This document shows positions 48,825 to 59,243 of a stretch of DNA of 64,000 nucleotides, in pieces (positions within the stretch are counted from its first letter, which is position 1; each line of letters starts with the position of its first letter). Source of the DNA: Erigeron canadensis (lineage: Eukaryota; Streptophyta; Magnoliopsida; Asterales; Asteraceae); the NCBI RefSeq assembly GCF_010389155.1, contig NC_057766.1, positions 26,297,516-26,361,515 on the forward strand, written 5' to 3'. The translations under genes and the position numbers were made by a program. The notes beneath the pieces are model-generated. The model was not told the origin of the DNA. It saw only the letters and a program-made list of their open reading frames with translations, and searched no databases.

Positions 48825-48940
48825 ATGATTATTAAATCTAAGGCTTGTTTCTCAGAGACATTCGCAGTGGCCGCCTAAGTTCTTTCGCCTTTCGCCGGGC
48901 TTGAGAGAATATGCTGTTTTATCCTTCCTTGGATGTCTGA
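48825..48940 (+). ncRNA. U14: U14 C/D-box snoRNA, copy 2
   Basis: The body is almost identical to copy 1, including both 18S-complementary domains and box D CUGA (48937-48940). Box C is weaker (AUGAUUA, 48825-48831) and no terminal stem is apparent. It may be processed poorly or be starting to decay. Confidence 0.8.
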
Positions 48941-49212
48941 AATCCCCCTTATATCATTACTCATTATTTATTAGTTTTTTTTTAAATTTGTTGTAAAATT
49001 TTTGATATGAAAACGGGGATTGTCTGACCCTTTTGCAAAACTGAATTACATCTCCTAATATTTACTTTAAACACCCTTTCACTTTGTCAGTAATATCCTT
49101 TTTTAGTTTCATAGCTAATGTTTTTCAACTTACTGATCATTTATGGGTGTTACATTAATCATTGTATATTATTATGATATAGATAAATTATAAGGAAAAT
49201 TAGAAAGGGCTA

Positions 49213-49328
49213 GTGATGATAAAATCTAAGGCTTGTTTCTCAGAAACATTCGCAGTGGCCGCCTAAGAACTTTCGCCTTCGCCAGGCTTGAGAGTTTGTG
49301 CTGTTTTGCTCCTTCCTTGGATGTCTGA
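49213..49328 (+). ncRNA. U14: U14 C/D-box snoRNA, copy 3
   Basis: Perfect box C GUGAUGA (49213-49219) and box D CUGA (49325-49328). Domain A (CATTCGCAGT) and domain B (CCTTCCTTGGATGT) are intact. AGAAA (49202-49206) and TTTCT (49331-49335) could form an interrupted outer stem. Small differences from copies 1 and 2 lie in the middle (one CGCC run shortened, AGGCTTG for GGGCTTG). Confidence 0.9.
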
Positions 49329-49412
49329 AGTTTCTCATTATTTTCGTTATTGTTTCTTTAATAAAAACAATTTGTTTATAATTAAAAATTTTCTTAAGAA
49401 TCTATGCGGTAT

Positions 49413-49500
49413 ACTCAATGATGATTTCAAGTATAGATGACGAGTCTGAGAAATCCATTCAATTCATTATGAGGACTATTCGAGGCATTTGTCTGAGAGT
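49413..49500 (+). ncRNA. Dual-guide C/D-box snoRNA for 25S rRNA
   Basis: An 88-nt RNA with terminal stem ACUC/GAGU (49413-49416 with 49497-49500), box C AUGAUGA (49418-49424), box D' CUGA (49446-49449), box C' AUGAGGA (49469-49475) and box D CUGA (49493-49496). The 11 nt before D' (TAGATGACGAG) are complementary to 25S CTCGTCATCTA. The 11 nt before D (CGAGGCATTTG) are complementary to CAAATGCCTCG, directly upstream in the same conserved rRNA stretch (recalled as CAAATGCCTCGTCATCTA). By the +5 rule the targets would be the G of CUCG-UC and the third A of CAAAUG, about 8 nt apart. The family name was not established. Confidence 0.85.
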
Positions 49501-50602
49501 TTACCCCATTTTTTTTGGTTTTTTTAGATTTTTGTAACTTTAAAAGTTTTTGTAAATTTCTTTGTTTAACATGTCTTGGTAACTTTTGATTTTATCCAAC
49601 AGTTTGATAATTTAACAGACTTATGTTTAAGGGAGATCATAAATGGATAGATGGTCCCAAAAATAGATTAAACCTGACGATGAATTTACAAGAACTTGAT
49701 CTGCCTTCACTTGTGAACGGAACCCATTCTGTTCATGGGGTGTAACCGTGCAACGAGTCAGAAACATTTCAGTGGACCCCGCATCTAAAAAGGCACAAAG
49801 CATAGACAAAAACATTAGACATGATTTCCCTAAAATGTATAACAGAAGTTTGTTATCTATTTACTTTTTCTAAAGTTTTCTAATAATTTCGTCGTTATCT
49901 TGTTTCTCATTTTTTGAGCCGAATGACTAAGGTACATTACAAATCAGTCGCAAACAAATGACACACTTCATCAGAAAATCTCAAAAAGAAAATTATGGAA
50001 GATTCTCTTAAAAGAGAGTTTTAAGAAAAAACATACTGTAAAAGAAAAAATCTAAGATAGAGAACATATAGATTAAAGAAAAACATACTCGTTAAAAATT
50101 GAAAACGAAAATAGTATGAAAGGAGAGATTCAACATATGTAGACAGATGTAAAGGAGATTGAGATCAGGAAACATAAATAGATTCGTATGATTAGGTACA
50201 CTATTATGGCAGAAATAATATGATTAGGTACACTATTATGGCAGAAATAATATTTGTAGATAGAGATCTTGATGTTATTGGATGATTAGCTTTATTTGAA
50301 GCGAGAGACGAGTTAAAAGAGGGACAAAAGTGTGCTATTTTATTTTATTATTTTTCCTTATATTTTTATATATGGAGAAGATTACTCTGTGTTATAAAAA
50401 ATTATAATTAACCAACAAACGCCACCTATGTCGAAGTCCTGGTTGAGAAGCCATCGAGACCTAATACTACATAATCCTATATACAATTGTATGAAAATAA
50501 AGTGAAAGGGGGTTCTTTGTAACACTGCCTTCTCGAAATTAAAATTAAAAAAAAGTGATAAGTTGGATAGGAAGAAAAAGAAAAGAAATTATATGCACAT
50601 AT
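49501..50602. other. Downstream of the snoRNA array, no gene seen
   Basis: A 32-bp tandem duplication (TATGATTAGGTACACTATTA and following bases) lies at 50187-50252. No coding region or further snoRNA was recognised. Confidence 0.45.
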
Positions 50603-51184
50603 GGCTATTTGTTTGGAAAATCATTCAACTTGTCAAGAATACTTTTTATACGGTCCGAACAAAAAATTTCTCTATTGTGAGAAAAAAAACCTGCTAAAAT
50701 ATCTTTTGTGGCATCGATAATAAGTTACCAGTCATTTTTTAATTTTTAATTTAATTTTGTATTATTTAAGTTGATGAAAACGCCAGATAAGATGCCATAT
50801 CATCTTCTTCCCTAAACTTTTATAAAATTTCATTCTCAAGTGGGCATTGGGTTACATCTCAAACAACAAAACTAATATGATATACAAGAGACTCAAACAA
50901 AATCATAATTAGCTTCATTGAAGTTAAACCATAAAGTCAGTTGGATCATGTTAGCAAATCAGATTTTAAACCATAAAGTCGGTTGGATCATGTTAGCAAA
51001 TCAGATTTCTATATATAAATTTACCATCCCCATCCTTGAAACTATCGTCCCATCTTTGTAAATATATATATATATATATTGTAAAAAATGTATGGAGATG
51101 CCACGTAAGATAAAATCTTGTGTGACAATATTTAAAATTAGCTTTAGATTGAAAGAAGGCTTTAGAAGGCTAGGATTTTTATTG

Positions 51185-51217
<33 letters not shown>

Positions 51218-52153
51218 CTAAAAGTTGGGTCTAACAAATAGATCGGGCGGGATCAGATGATCAGAAGAAGCAATTGGCTCTCAAATGTTTTCTTTTATGT
51301 TTACGGTCATCGGGAAAACATTAAAAGACAACTATTATCCTAGAGATTAGCCTTGACAATTCTAAATTATTGAAGGCTGGGTCACTTCTAGCGGTTTCAT
51401 CCAACTCCGGCCAAGTTATCATTGTTACGCATGATCAGCTACACAATAATCTAACATACTTGTATATAATTACATCGCCGAAAAATCAAGAGCCAACATA
51501 CAATTTTCCGACCACCGAGACATCAAAAACGACACCCATAGAAACGGTGGGTCCTCAAATCAAACAGTGGATTAATTTGTATTTTCAATTTTCTATATCT
51601 TCTTGCCATCTCCACCCTCAATCACACACATACAGATTTTTATATCTATATTTGAAAATATAAAATAAAATTAAAAAAAATGTTAATGAAGTTATTGAGA
51701 AGAAAAGAGAGTAGTTGAAGAAAATAGAAGATCCAATAGATGTAGAATAGGTAGGGCAAATGTGTGAATTAATTTTTGATGAATATGTATGTTGTATGAT
51801 GAATATGATGAAAACCTAGAAGATGCAATATGTATGTATCTATATGTATATATTGAGAATGAGGGTGATGAAGATGCTCATAGTATGATAGATAATAGGG
51901 GGGTTTTTTATCTTGGAAAAATGAATCATTTAAATTAAATTATTATAATAGAAAGAAAGACGATGTCTATATGTATGACAGGTGGATTTGATAGGTAAAA
52001 ATGAGTGGTAACCGGTTCCACATCATCCACTAACCAGTAGAGTCCCATAATAAAGTTTTTAGCCGGTTCTGATTCTCGTAATAGAGAATTTTTTTGTTCG
52101 GACCTTAGAAAAGGTATTCCGGACAAGTTGAGGGACTTTCCAATCAAATAGCC
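50603..52153. mobile_element. Non-autonomous element with about 90-bp terminal inverted repeats, MULE-like
   Basis: The left end (50603-50690: GGCTATTTG, AACTTGTC, GGTCCGAACAAAAAA, TTCTCTATT) is mirrored by the complement of the right end (about 52066-52153). Just outside, TATGCACATAT and TTATGCATAT may be an eroded target duplication. The interior contains a 42-bp tandem duplication (50924-51008), AT microsatellites, and a segment (51090-51215) shared with the Helitron region at 30790-30905. A 97-codon ORF at 51370-51663 has no recognised family. Long TIRs suggest a Mutator-like class; this is inference. Confidence 0.65.
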
Positions 52154-52568
52154 TTATGCATATTATACCCTTATAAAATCAATTACGGTACTAGAAATAG
52201 ATTGAGGGATGAAATACTTAAATAGTTATCATTTTTTTTTCTTTTCAAATCATGTCAATTTGGCAAGAAAAGTTTACGACAAAAAATCCTTAAGTTTTTC
52301 TATCATTTATTTCCTTATCCCATCTAAAAAAAAATCAAGAATGTAGTGTAAGGGTGGATGGAGTCCTTAGGCACTAAATTGGTATCGGTTCGGTACCTAA
52401 GGGACACCACCTCGTGGTATCGGTACCGGTTGGGCGATGAGCAAAATGGAGAGGCTTGGGTATATCTCCACCTTTTTTACCATTATCACTCGTTGATTTA
52501 AAAAAAGAAAACTAACCTTTTTTTTCTTGCCCCTGTTTTTTTCCTTTCATTTTTCCTTTCATTTTTCC

Positions 52569-54040
52569 TGATAACGCTCAAATTATACATATTTATTTGA
52601 GCGTTTTTGTGCCATTTAACGTATAAATATGACCAATTTGAATATAAATTAGTGTATTTTATTTATTTATTACTTGCATAAGTGTTTTTGTAGGTTGCAT
52701 TGAAAATTGATGGGAAAATGCACTTAAAAGACAATAAATATGTTGTTGCACTGTTTTAGCTCAAATTTATTCATTCGAACTCCGATCGAGACGATTCAAC
52801 TTTCTACGGATTCAAAAGATTATTATCTACAAGTTTCATGTTGATCACTTTCAATGAATTTAGCACCATGATCACGTTTTTGAAGTTTGAAGCATAAAGA
52901 TAAAACATGAAAGCGACATTAATCACCTCGACCCCATTCAATTAATATATGCAACAAGGAATTGAAGAATTCACTTTAATAGTCACGTTTTTGATTACTA
53001 TTTGTTTCAGAAATTTGTTATTCACCTGCTGTTGCTGCACCTTATGTCCGCACATTTATGACAAAACTTTGACACATTTGGCTATAAAAGGAACTTGCGG
53101 GAGATTAATTCAAGGTGCCTGAGAGGTGCCTAGGAAGAATCCTAAGGTCTCCACACCATCTCAATCATAAACTAGTTATTAGCCAAAATATTTAATATTA
53201 GTGTGTAATTGAATAATTTAGTATTTAAGTTACTTTACTCTCGTGTAAAACTTTCACTACTTCCTGAATAAACTTCGATCAACAATTTTAGAATTAAATT
53301 TGTAGTTATTACATTACTCAAAGTTACTAATTTTAAAACCACTTGTTCTTTGAATCTTTCATTTCAAGTTTAAGTTCGAAAGTTTGTTCGGAAACTTCTT
53401 TGGTACAACTTTTACTTTGCTTCTCTTAAGTTTAATAATAGTCTGGTTATAATTCTCTTATTGCAAAAAGACTCATCGAGTTTAGTTAAAATTCACGAAG
53501 ATTTAGTTTAGTCATTGGTGTTATTTTCAGATTACAATTGGGATCACAAGGGTTTAGTAGAGAAGTCGTTGGGATATAACATTTCAGTAGAAGTTAATTG
53601 TCCTTAATTTACCAATTCAAGATTAGAATCTCATTTTAACTTATTAGTTTATCAATCGGATAGTGACAGTTTGATTATAAACTGGGGGTCGAAAACATTA
53701 TCTAGTTACAAAAATCAAACAAATACTTTTTGATGAAAATAGTTAAAAATTATTTCTAGGCCGTAATGACCTTAAGATTTATCTTTCGCTCCTCTTACGC
53801 CAAAATTTTACTCTTCAGTTATTTAAATGCTTTTAGAAAAAGATCACTTGTAGTTCTTTAAGAGCAACGTGACAACTTGGTCACAACCTCCAATTTTACA
53901 CTTTCTTTCTAGACTAAATTTAATATTGTCATTAACTACTAAACTAATTTCCTTGGACGATCCTGGACTTACTACTAGCTATACTATACGCGACGGGGTA
54001 CACTGCCCGTATGTGTAATATAATTATTATTATATCCTTG
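52569..54040 (+). mobile_element. Probable Ty3/gypsy LTR (solo)
   Basis: Starts TGATAACGCTCAAATTATAC, a beginning seen in several plant gypsy LTRs. It contains GGCTATAAAAGGAAC (about 53081), a good TATA box, and near the end ACGGGGTACACTGCCCGTA, also a familiar end-proximal motif of such LTRs. The exact 3' end and target duplication were not found, so the boundary is approximate. Confidence 0.6.
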
Positions 54041-54328
54041 TTTTATAAATTTAAAACTTGTGTGATTTTTACGAGCAAAACGATTTAATAAAATATGCAA
54101 GCCTCTAACATCGTTTCTCTTTCATCGTTTCTCTAATATCCAACCCCTCCATCTGCGACCGCCATCCCTACAACCATCCCTTTCTCTCCAACCCCTCCCA
54201 TCTCCGGCCGCCATCCCCACCGCAATTATGGTAATGGTTTGTTTAAAACCCTTTTCTTATATTTTCTTTCGATTGTTGTTAATATTTTTTTAATTCTTTG
54301 CCTATGTCCATTTTTTCCATTGTTTTAG

Positions 54329-54870
54329 ACCTATCATATGATGATATGAAAACTACTGATAGTGGCTGTTTGGCAATTGTTTTACAAATTGAAGTTGAGA
54401 CAACCCACGGGAAACTGATGCGGACTATTTTGTTTTCAGCAGAGAGGGTAATTGTTAGAATTTCCATCGTTTTTATTGTAGCTTCTCTATTTGATAAAGT
54501 TTTATCTTTCAGGTTACAGCCAACAGCTGGGAGACTGGACTTTTTATTTCATTTGTAGTAGTTTTTGCAATTATAGCAGCTGGTTACGTATTAAAAAAGG
54601 TAAAATTGTGGTTATCATCTTGACTTGTGAGTGACTACTATTAGTATATTTAGGTGTGTCTGATGTATTACCACATATGTTGATGTAGGGGCTTGAGGAC
54701 CCAAACAGGAGTAGATACAAGCTCCTTTGGAGCTGCTCCTTAATTATAACTTTGGTGATTCCACCGGATCTGCCAATGGAGTTGCCTATAGCTGTTCACA
54801 CATCTTTGATTGCGTTATCATGGATATATTTTGTACAAAACCTTTTCGCATACCATTTGCCGGGAAGGTT
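54329..54870 (+). pseudogene. Fragment of a P5A-type ATPase gene (three exons with introns)
   Basis: Three exon pieces with intact GT-AG borders, 54329-54447, 54513-54599 and 54689 to about 54867, match the middle of plant P5A ATPases (the MIA/PDR2 group). Blocks are GKLMRTILFSAER, then VTANSWETGLFISFVVVFA, then [13 protein letters not shown] and [20 protein letters not shown]. The last contains the PP-x-LP membrane-helix-4 signature, here PPDLP instead of the usual PPELP. P5A pumps act in the ER membrane on transmembrane helices. A frameshift follows TSLIALS; the expected [14 protein letters not shown] continues in another frame. The phosphorylation (DKTGT) region and both ends are missing. 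Retained introns mean it came from genomic DNA, not from a processed transcript. Confidence 0.85.
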
Positions 54871-55696
54871 AGCATCCTTTTAAGATGAATGTACGGATCT
54901 AGGACACTACTTTGAATGATTTCTGGTCAAATTGGGAAGAAAATTAAAACAACAGTTTGCACAAATAGAATAAAGATTATGATGAGGAATTGAGGATATA
55001 ATATATTAATAATTTTACATTACATGGACCCTTAAATACAAAAAGAATCATGTAAGATCGTCATTTGGTTTTCGTTTTCTATCTTTCATCTTTTTTTATC
55101 ATCAAGTATAATAATCTAAATTTTAATGTGATTGTGTGATTTGGTTGAAATAGTCCATTGAAGTTGTGTGAAACACTCCATGCACTGTTTCTCTCGCTGG
55201 GTTTCTTTCTTGCGGGAGAGTTATATAAGCCATCACCGGCTCAGCAGCTGTCCCCACACGATTGGAGGAGACAACCAAGTTGACACCTCTAAATTTTAGA
55301 GTGTAGCGAAACAACTTAGGTAAGTTCAAGTTTATCCTTTTTTTTGTACATTTATTTTTCAAATTTATCTTTTGGTAATATTTTTAGTTTTTTGTAAATA
55401 TATGTTCTGCTATATATTATTCTTTTAGTTAACAACTAAGATTTTTTGTATATATTTCTATCATAAGTATAAATCACAGGCACTTTAATAAATATATGTC
55501 ACGAGCAATTGTTGGCCACCAAACTCATCTTTATTTGGTCCTTGAAATCGACTCTCAACAGCAGGTTAAGTTTACCTCTGTTGTTTAGTTATAAATATAG
55601 GTTCAATTGTTTTGGTTCTAGGTGTTGCTAATTTAGATTTCCTTATAAAAAGTTGGAATTGATAAAGTAAAAAGGGGTGTATTTTCTGCATTGCAG
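54871..55696. other. Spacer between two gene fragments
   Basis: No gene is supported. About 55500-55560 reads HLYLVLEID, which may be a degraded preceding exon of the CDK-like kinase (LYLVFEYM in intact relatives). Confidence 0.4.
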
Positions 55697-55925
55697 AACA
55701 GATTAAATGTTACATGAAGCAATCGTTATCAGGTCTTGATCGTTGTCATTCGCGTGGTGTAATGTGTGGAGACATTAAAGTAGCGAACCTTTTGGTAGAT
55801 GGAGTTATGAATATTGACAATTTTGGGTTGGCTTATCTTTGTAATTCTTTAGGTGAAAAGAAACAACCGTTGATAAATAGAGTTGTGACATTGTGATACC
55901 GGCCACCTGAACATTTATTAGATTT
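55697..55925 (+). pseudogene. Fragment of a CDK-like protein kinase
   Basis: The exon starts after TTGCAG and reads QIKCYMKQSLSGLDRCHSRG, then VMCGDIKVANLLVDG, then IDNFGLAY and NRVVTL. This matches the catalytic loop to activation segment of plant CDK-like kinases of the CDKC/IBS1-like group. Key positions are damaged: the catalytic HRD is CGD, the DFG is NFG, and the conserved Trp after VVTL is a stop codon (TGA), after which YRPPEHLL resumes. It lies 0.8 kb after the ATPase fragment on the same strand. Confidence 0.85.
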
Positions 55926-56224
55926 ATCTTTCCATTAATTTTGAGTTCATAGTTTCATAATAGTTAATATAATTTTTTTTCCTACAATTTTTTTAACTCC
56001 ATTTTGATAACTAAATAGTATGGTTTATTAAGTTTTTATAAGTCCATTTTAATTACTAGTTTGTAAGTTTTGTTTTTTATTTATATTTAAAGTTATTTTA
56101 AGTTCATTTTGAAAATTAAAAATAAAAAAATACTCAAAATTATTAGTAGAGAAATGCAAAAGTTTACACAAATAATTTTGTATCATTATTTCTTTTCCCA
56201 ATAAATCTTTTGTTTATCATTATT

Positions 56225-56520
56225 ATAATGAGACTAAAACAAATAAATTATTAAATAAGAGATATTTTTAAAGAAACTTTAGAAGAGACCATTGATGTGA
56301 TGCAACTCCTGGATGAAACTCCTGGATGATTTTGCTTGAGTTCATCATCTCCTTGGGAAATTTCATGTTTTTTTAACATGATAACAAAATAATGAGACTC
56401 AAACAAATAAATTATTAAATAAGAGATATTTTTAAAAAAACTTTAGAAGTGACCATTGATGTATGCAACTCCTGGATGATTTTGCTTGAGTTCATCCTCT
56501 CTTTGGGAGATTCTATGGAG
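56225..56520. repeat. Tandem duplication at the 3' end of the receptor-kinase pseudogene
   Basis: A block of about 115 bp (ATAATGAGACTAAAACAAATAA through GCTTGAGTTCATC) at about 56225-56350 recurs at about 56390-56500. Both contain AACTCCTGGATGATTTTGCTT, the complement of the kinase C-terminal coding end. Part of the last exon was duplicated locally. Confidence 0.75.
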
Positions 56521-59243
56521 CATGCCAACCCAATTTTTGCCAATAAAATCATGCTTTTTTCCAACCTTTCCCACTTTCTAGCTTCAATGATAGACAACAG
56601 GTTAGGTTCAATTATCTTCATTAGACGATCAGGCAAAACCATCATCACATAGCCCCAGGCTCAAACCATCTTGGAAAAGCCGATCCGTGGGTCTTTCCTG
56701 TTATCATCTTTAATAACAATATCCCAAAGCTATATATATCCCCTTCTTTTGTCATCTCACCACCAAGACCATACTCTAAAACCACACGACATTTAGGTAG
56801 ATATTGTACAAGATATATATTAAAATCTTTGTTTAAACCGATTAACTGGAGCTGTATACGATATCAAAATCTTGTTCGGAACTTGGATGTAGCCACCTTT
56901 CAAGATTCCCATTTGGCATGAACTCGTAAATAATAGCTTTAAAATCATTACCCTGAAAATCAACCGAAGAACAAGAAGTAACAACTTTTACAAGATTACG
57001 ATGCCTTATGTTTTTCAAAGCCTCACACTCCATTACGAAACTCTTTAAAGCTACTTGATTTTCAAGCTTTAGAACCTTGACAGCCACTATTCCATCTGCT
57101 GGTTCAAGAATACCCTTATAAACAACACTAAAAGCCCCTGTCCCAATCAAGTTTTGTTGGGAGAACTCGTTGGTAGCTCTGAGTAAGTCTCCATAAGAAA
57201 CTCTTGAAAACGGTTGCACGTATGAAGCTTGTGATGATGCTGGTTGTGCTTGTGCCTTCCTTTTTTTCCAATAAATAAATAAGACAAAACCATTGCTACA
57301 ACTAAAAACGAGGATATTGGAATGACAAATGGAATAACACGCGAGGTTCTAGAACTCGTCTTTGACCTTAATACTTGGGCACATTTGGGGCAGGCAAAGT
57401 TCTGGAAGGCCTCCACATAGTTTATTGTTCCCCTGAATCGAAATCAAACTCGCATTCTTGAAAATACCTTCTAACGTTACCTCACCATCAAGAACCATCA
57501 AGATCATTGAAGGACAAATCCAAAGAAGACAAGTTTAGTTGTTCTAAGAATTTTGGAATTTGTCCGAAAAACCTGTTACGAGAAAGATTAAGGTCGTTGA
57601 TACCTCTTAAAGCACTCATTGATGGAGGTATAGAACCTTGAAAAGAATTGCCACCAAGATTTAGGTACTCAAGGCTTGTGCAACTTGCGATGGCATTTGG
57701 TATTGCTCCAACCAGAGAGCATTATGTGACAGATCAAGTGTCGTCAAACTTTTGAGTTTTCCTATCTCTTAGGGAAGGGGTCCAACTAAATGGTTTCGAG
57801 AAAGATTTAGATAGTTCGACATGGATGATAGCCGAAATATTGCACCGGGTATAGGGCCAGTAGGATTGTTTATAGAACGGTCCAACACCAACAAACCCCT
57901 CCAGTTGCCAATATCCGGAGGTATATGTCCTAATCTGTTTTCTTCCAACAACAACAACTGTAGCAATGACATGTTTCCTATAAATTTTGGAAAGTTCCCG
58001 GTGAAGAAGTTGTGACTCATGAATAGATATCTAAGGTTTTGTAGATTACCAAGTTCACTTGGAACCATTCCCGTGAACTAATTAGAGTCTATAAGTAATC
58101 GCTCTAACTTCACAAGATTGCCAATTCCAGAGGGCAAGGTCCCATAAATGAAGTTTCTACTAAATGATAGAGCTATTAGTTGAGATGAGAGATTGCCAAT
58201 AGAGTTGGGAAGAACTCCAGTCAATTGGTTCGTACCAAGATATATTATTTCTAGTTTACTACAATTGACCATTGAATCAATGAAGTTCATCTCATCAGGT
58301 TCCGAACTCCCTAGACTGTTAGGGCCTAACCCAACAACTTGAAGATTTGGCATACGTCTTAAATCTATGTTTATCTTCCCAGTAAATCTATTGTCGCTCA
58401 ACTCAAGTTCTAACAAGTTTGAACAATTAAAAAATGAGAAAGGTATGCTTCCGGTAAATTTGTTACCCCATATGTAAAGAATCTTAAGATTGGGTAGCTC
58501 CAAGCCTATATCTTTTGGTAAACTTCCACTAATTGAGTTATTTGGTATGCTAAGAACTTTTAAAGATGTTAAATTAAGTAAGAATTGAGGGATCGTACCA
58601 TAGAGATGGTTAAAACCAAAACTAATTAGTTGCAAGTTGTACATTGGACCTATAAAGTTTTGAGAGAAGTGAAGTTTCCAAAGAAAGCTGGTATCCCTCC
58701 TCTAAAACCATTATATTCAATGTCTAAATCAATCATGTTCACTAGCGCACTAAGCTGTTGTGGAAGCTTGCCAACTAGATTAATTTTACCCAACCAAAGA
58801 ACGTTTAGCTGCGTACAGTTTGATAAACTAGCTGGAACTTCTCCTTCAAAAGAATTGTTAGCCGAGAATTAGTTTTTGCAACCTAAACAATTTTCCTAAT
58901 TGAGGTGGGATTACACCTTTGAAGGTGTTATTACGTAGATTTATCACTCTGAGAAAATTTAAGTTTCCAATCTGAGGAGAAACGGAACCAGCAAAGCCTC
59001 GAGATTCAAGTCTAATCTGGTGACTCTACGATGCCGACGACCACATGTAACACCTTGCCATTGACAGAAATGGAAAGACGTATTCCACGAGTCAAGAACA
59101 TTTTGGGGGTCATGAATGATGCTCGACTTGATAGCCAGAATTGCAAGATGATCGGTATGGTTTATGGCAAATGAAACGGTTGCAAGTGTTGGAGACCATA
59201 ACTGCAATGCCGCTACATACAAAAACAGAGAATGGCATGTCAT
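56415..59243 (-). pseudogene. LRR receptor-like kinase pseudogene (XA21/EFR-like group)
   Basis: Reading leftward: signal peptide (from Met at 59243, MTCHSLFLYVAALQLWSP); LRR N-terminal cap (DHLAILAIKSSIIHDPQNVL, then CQWQGVTC); a frameshift near 59000; LRRs in several frames (for example NNSISGSLPKDIGLELPNLK and NLKILYIWGNKFTGSIP); transmembrane segment (VIPISSFLVVAMVLSYLFIG) near 57320; kinase start SYGDLLRATNEFSQQNLIGTG, with the Lys in VAVKVLK; then a jump from the HPSSEQDFD block directly to EYGLGGEMTKEGDIYSFG. The HRD catalytic loop, DFG and activation loop, about 75 residues, are gone. Several frameshifts and stops confirm decay. Intact members perceive peptides from microbes at the plasma membrane. 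Confidence 0.92.

Noticed and set aside
48999..49050. Further C/D snoRNA between U14 copies 2 and 3 (two CTGA boxes)
   Set aside because: There is no box C at the right place, and the spacing would give an RNA of only about 45 nt.
53975..54010. Helitron 3' hairpin (ACGGG, loop, CCCGT)
   Set aside because: No CTRR-T follows, and the motif fits the end region of the gypsy-type LTR better.
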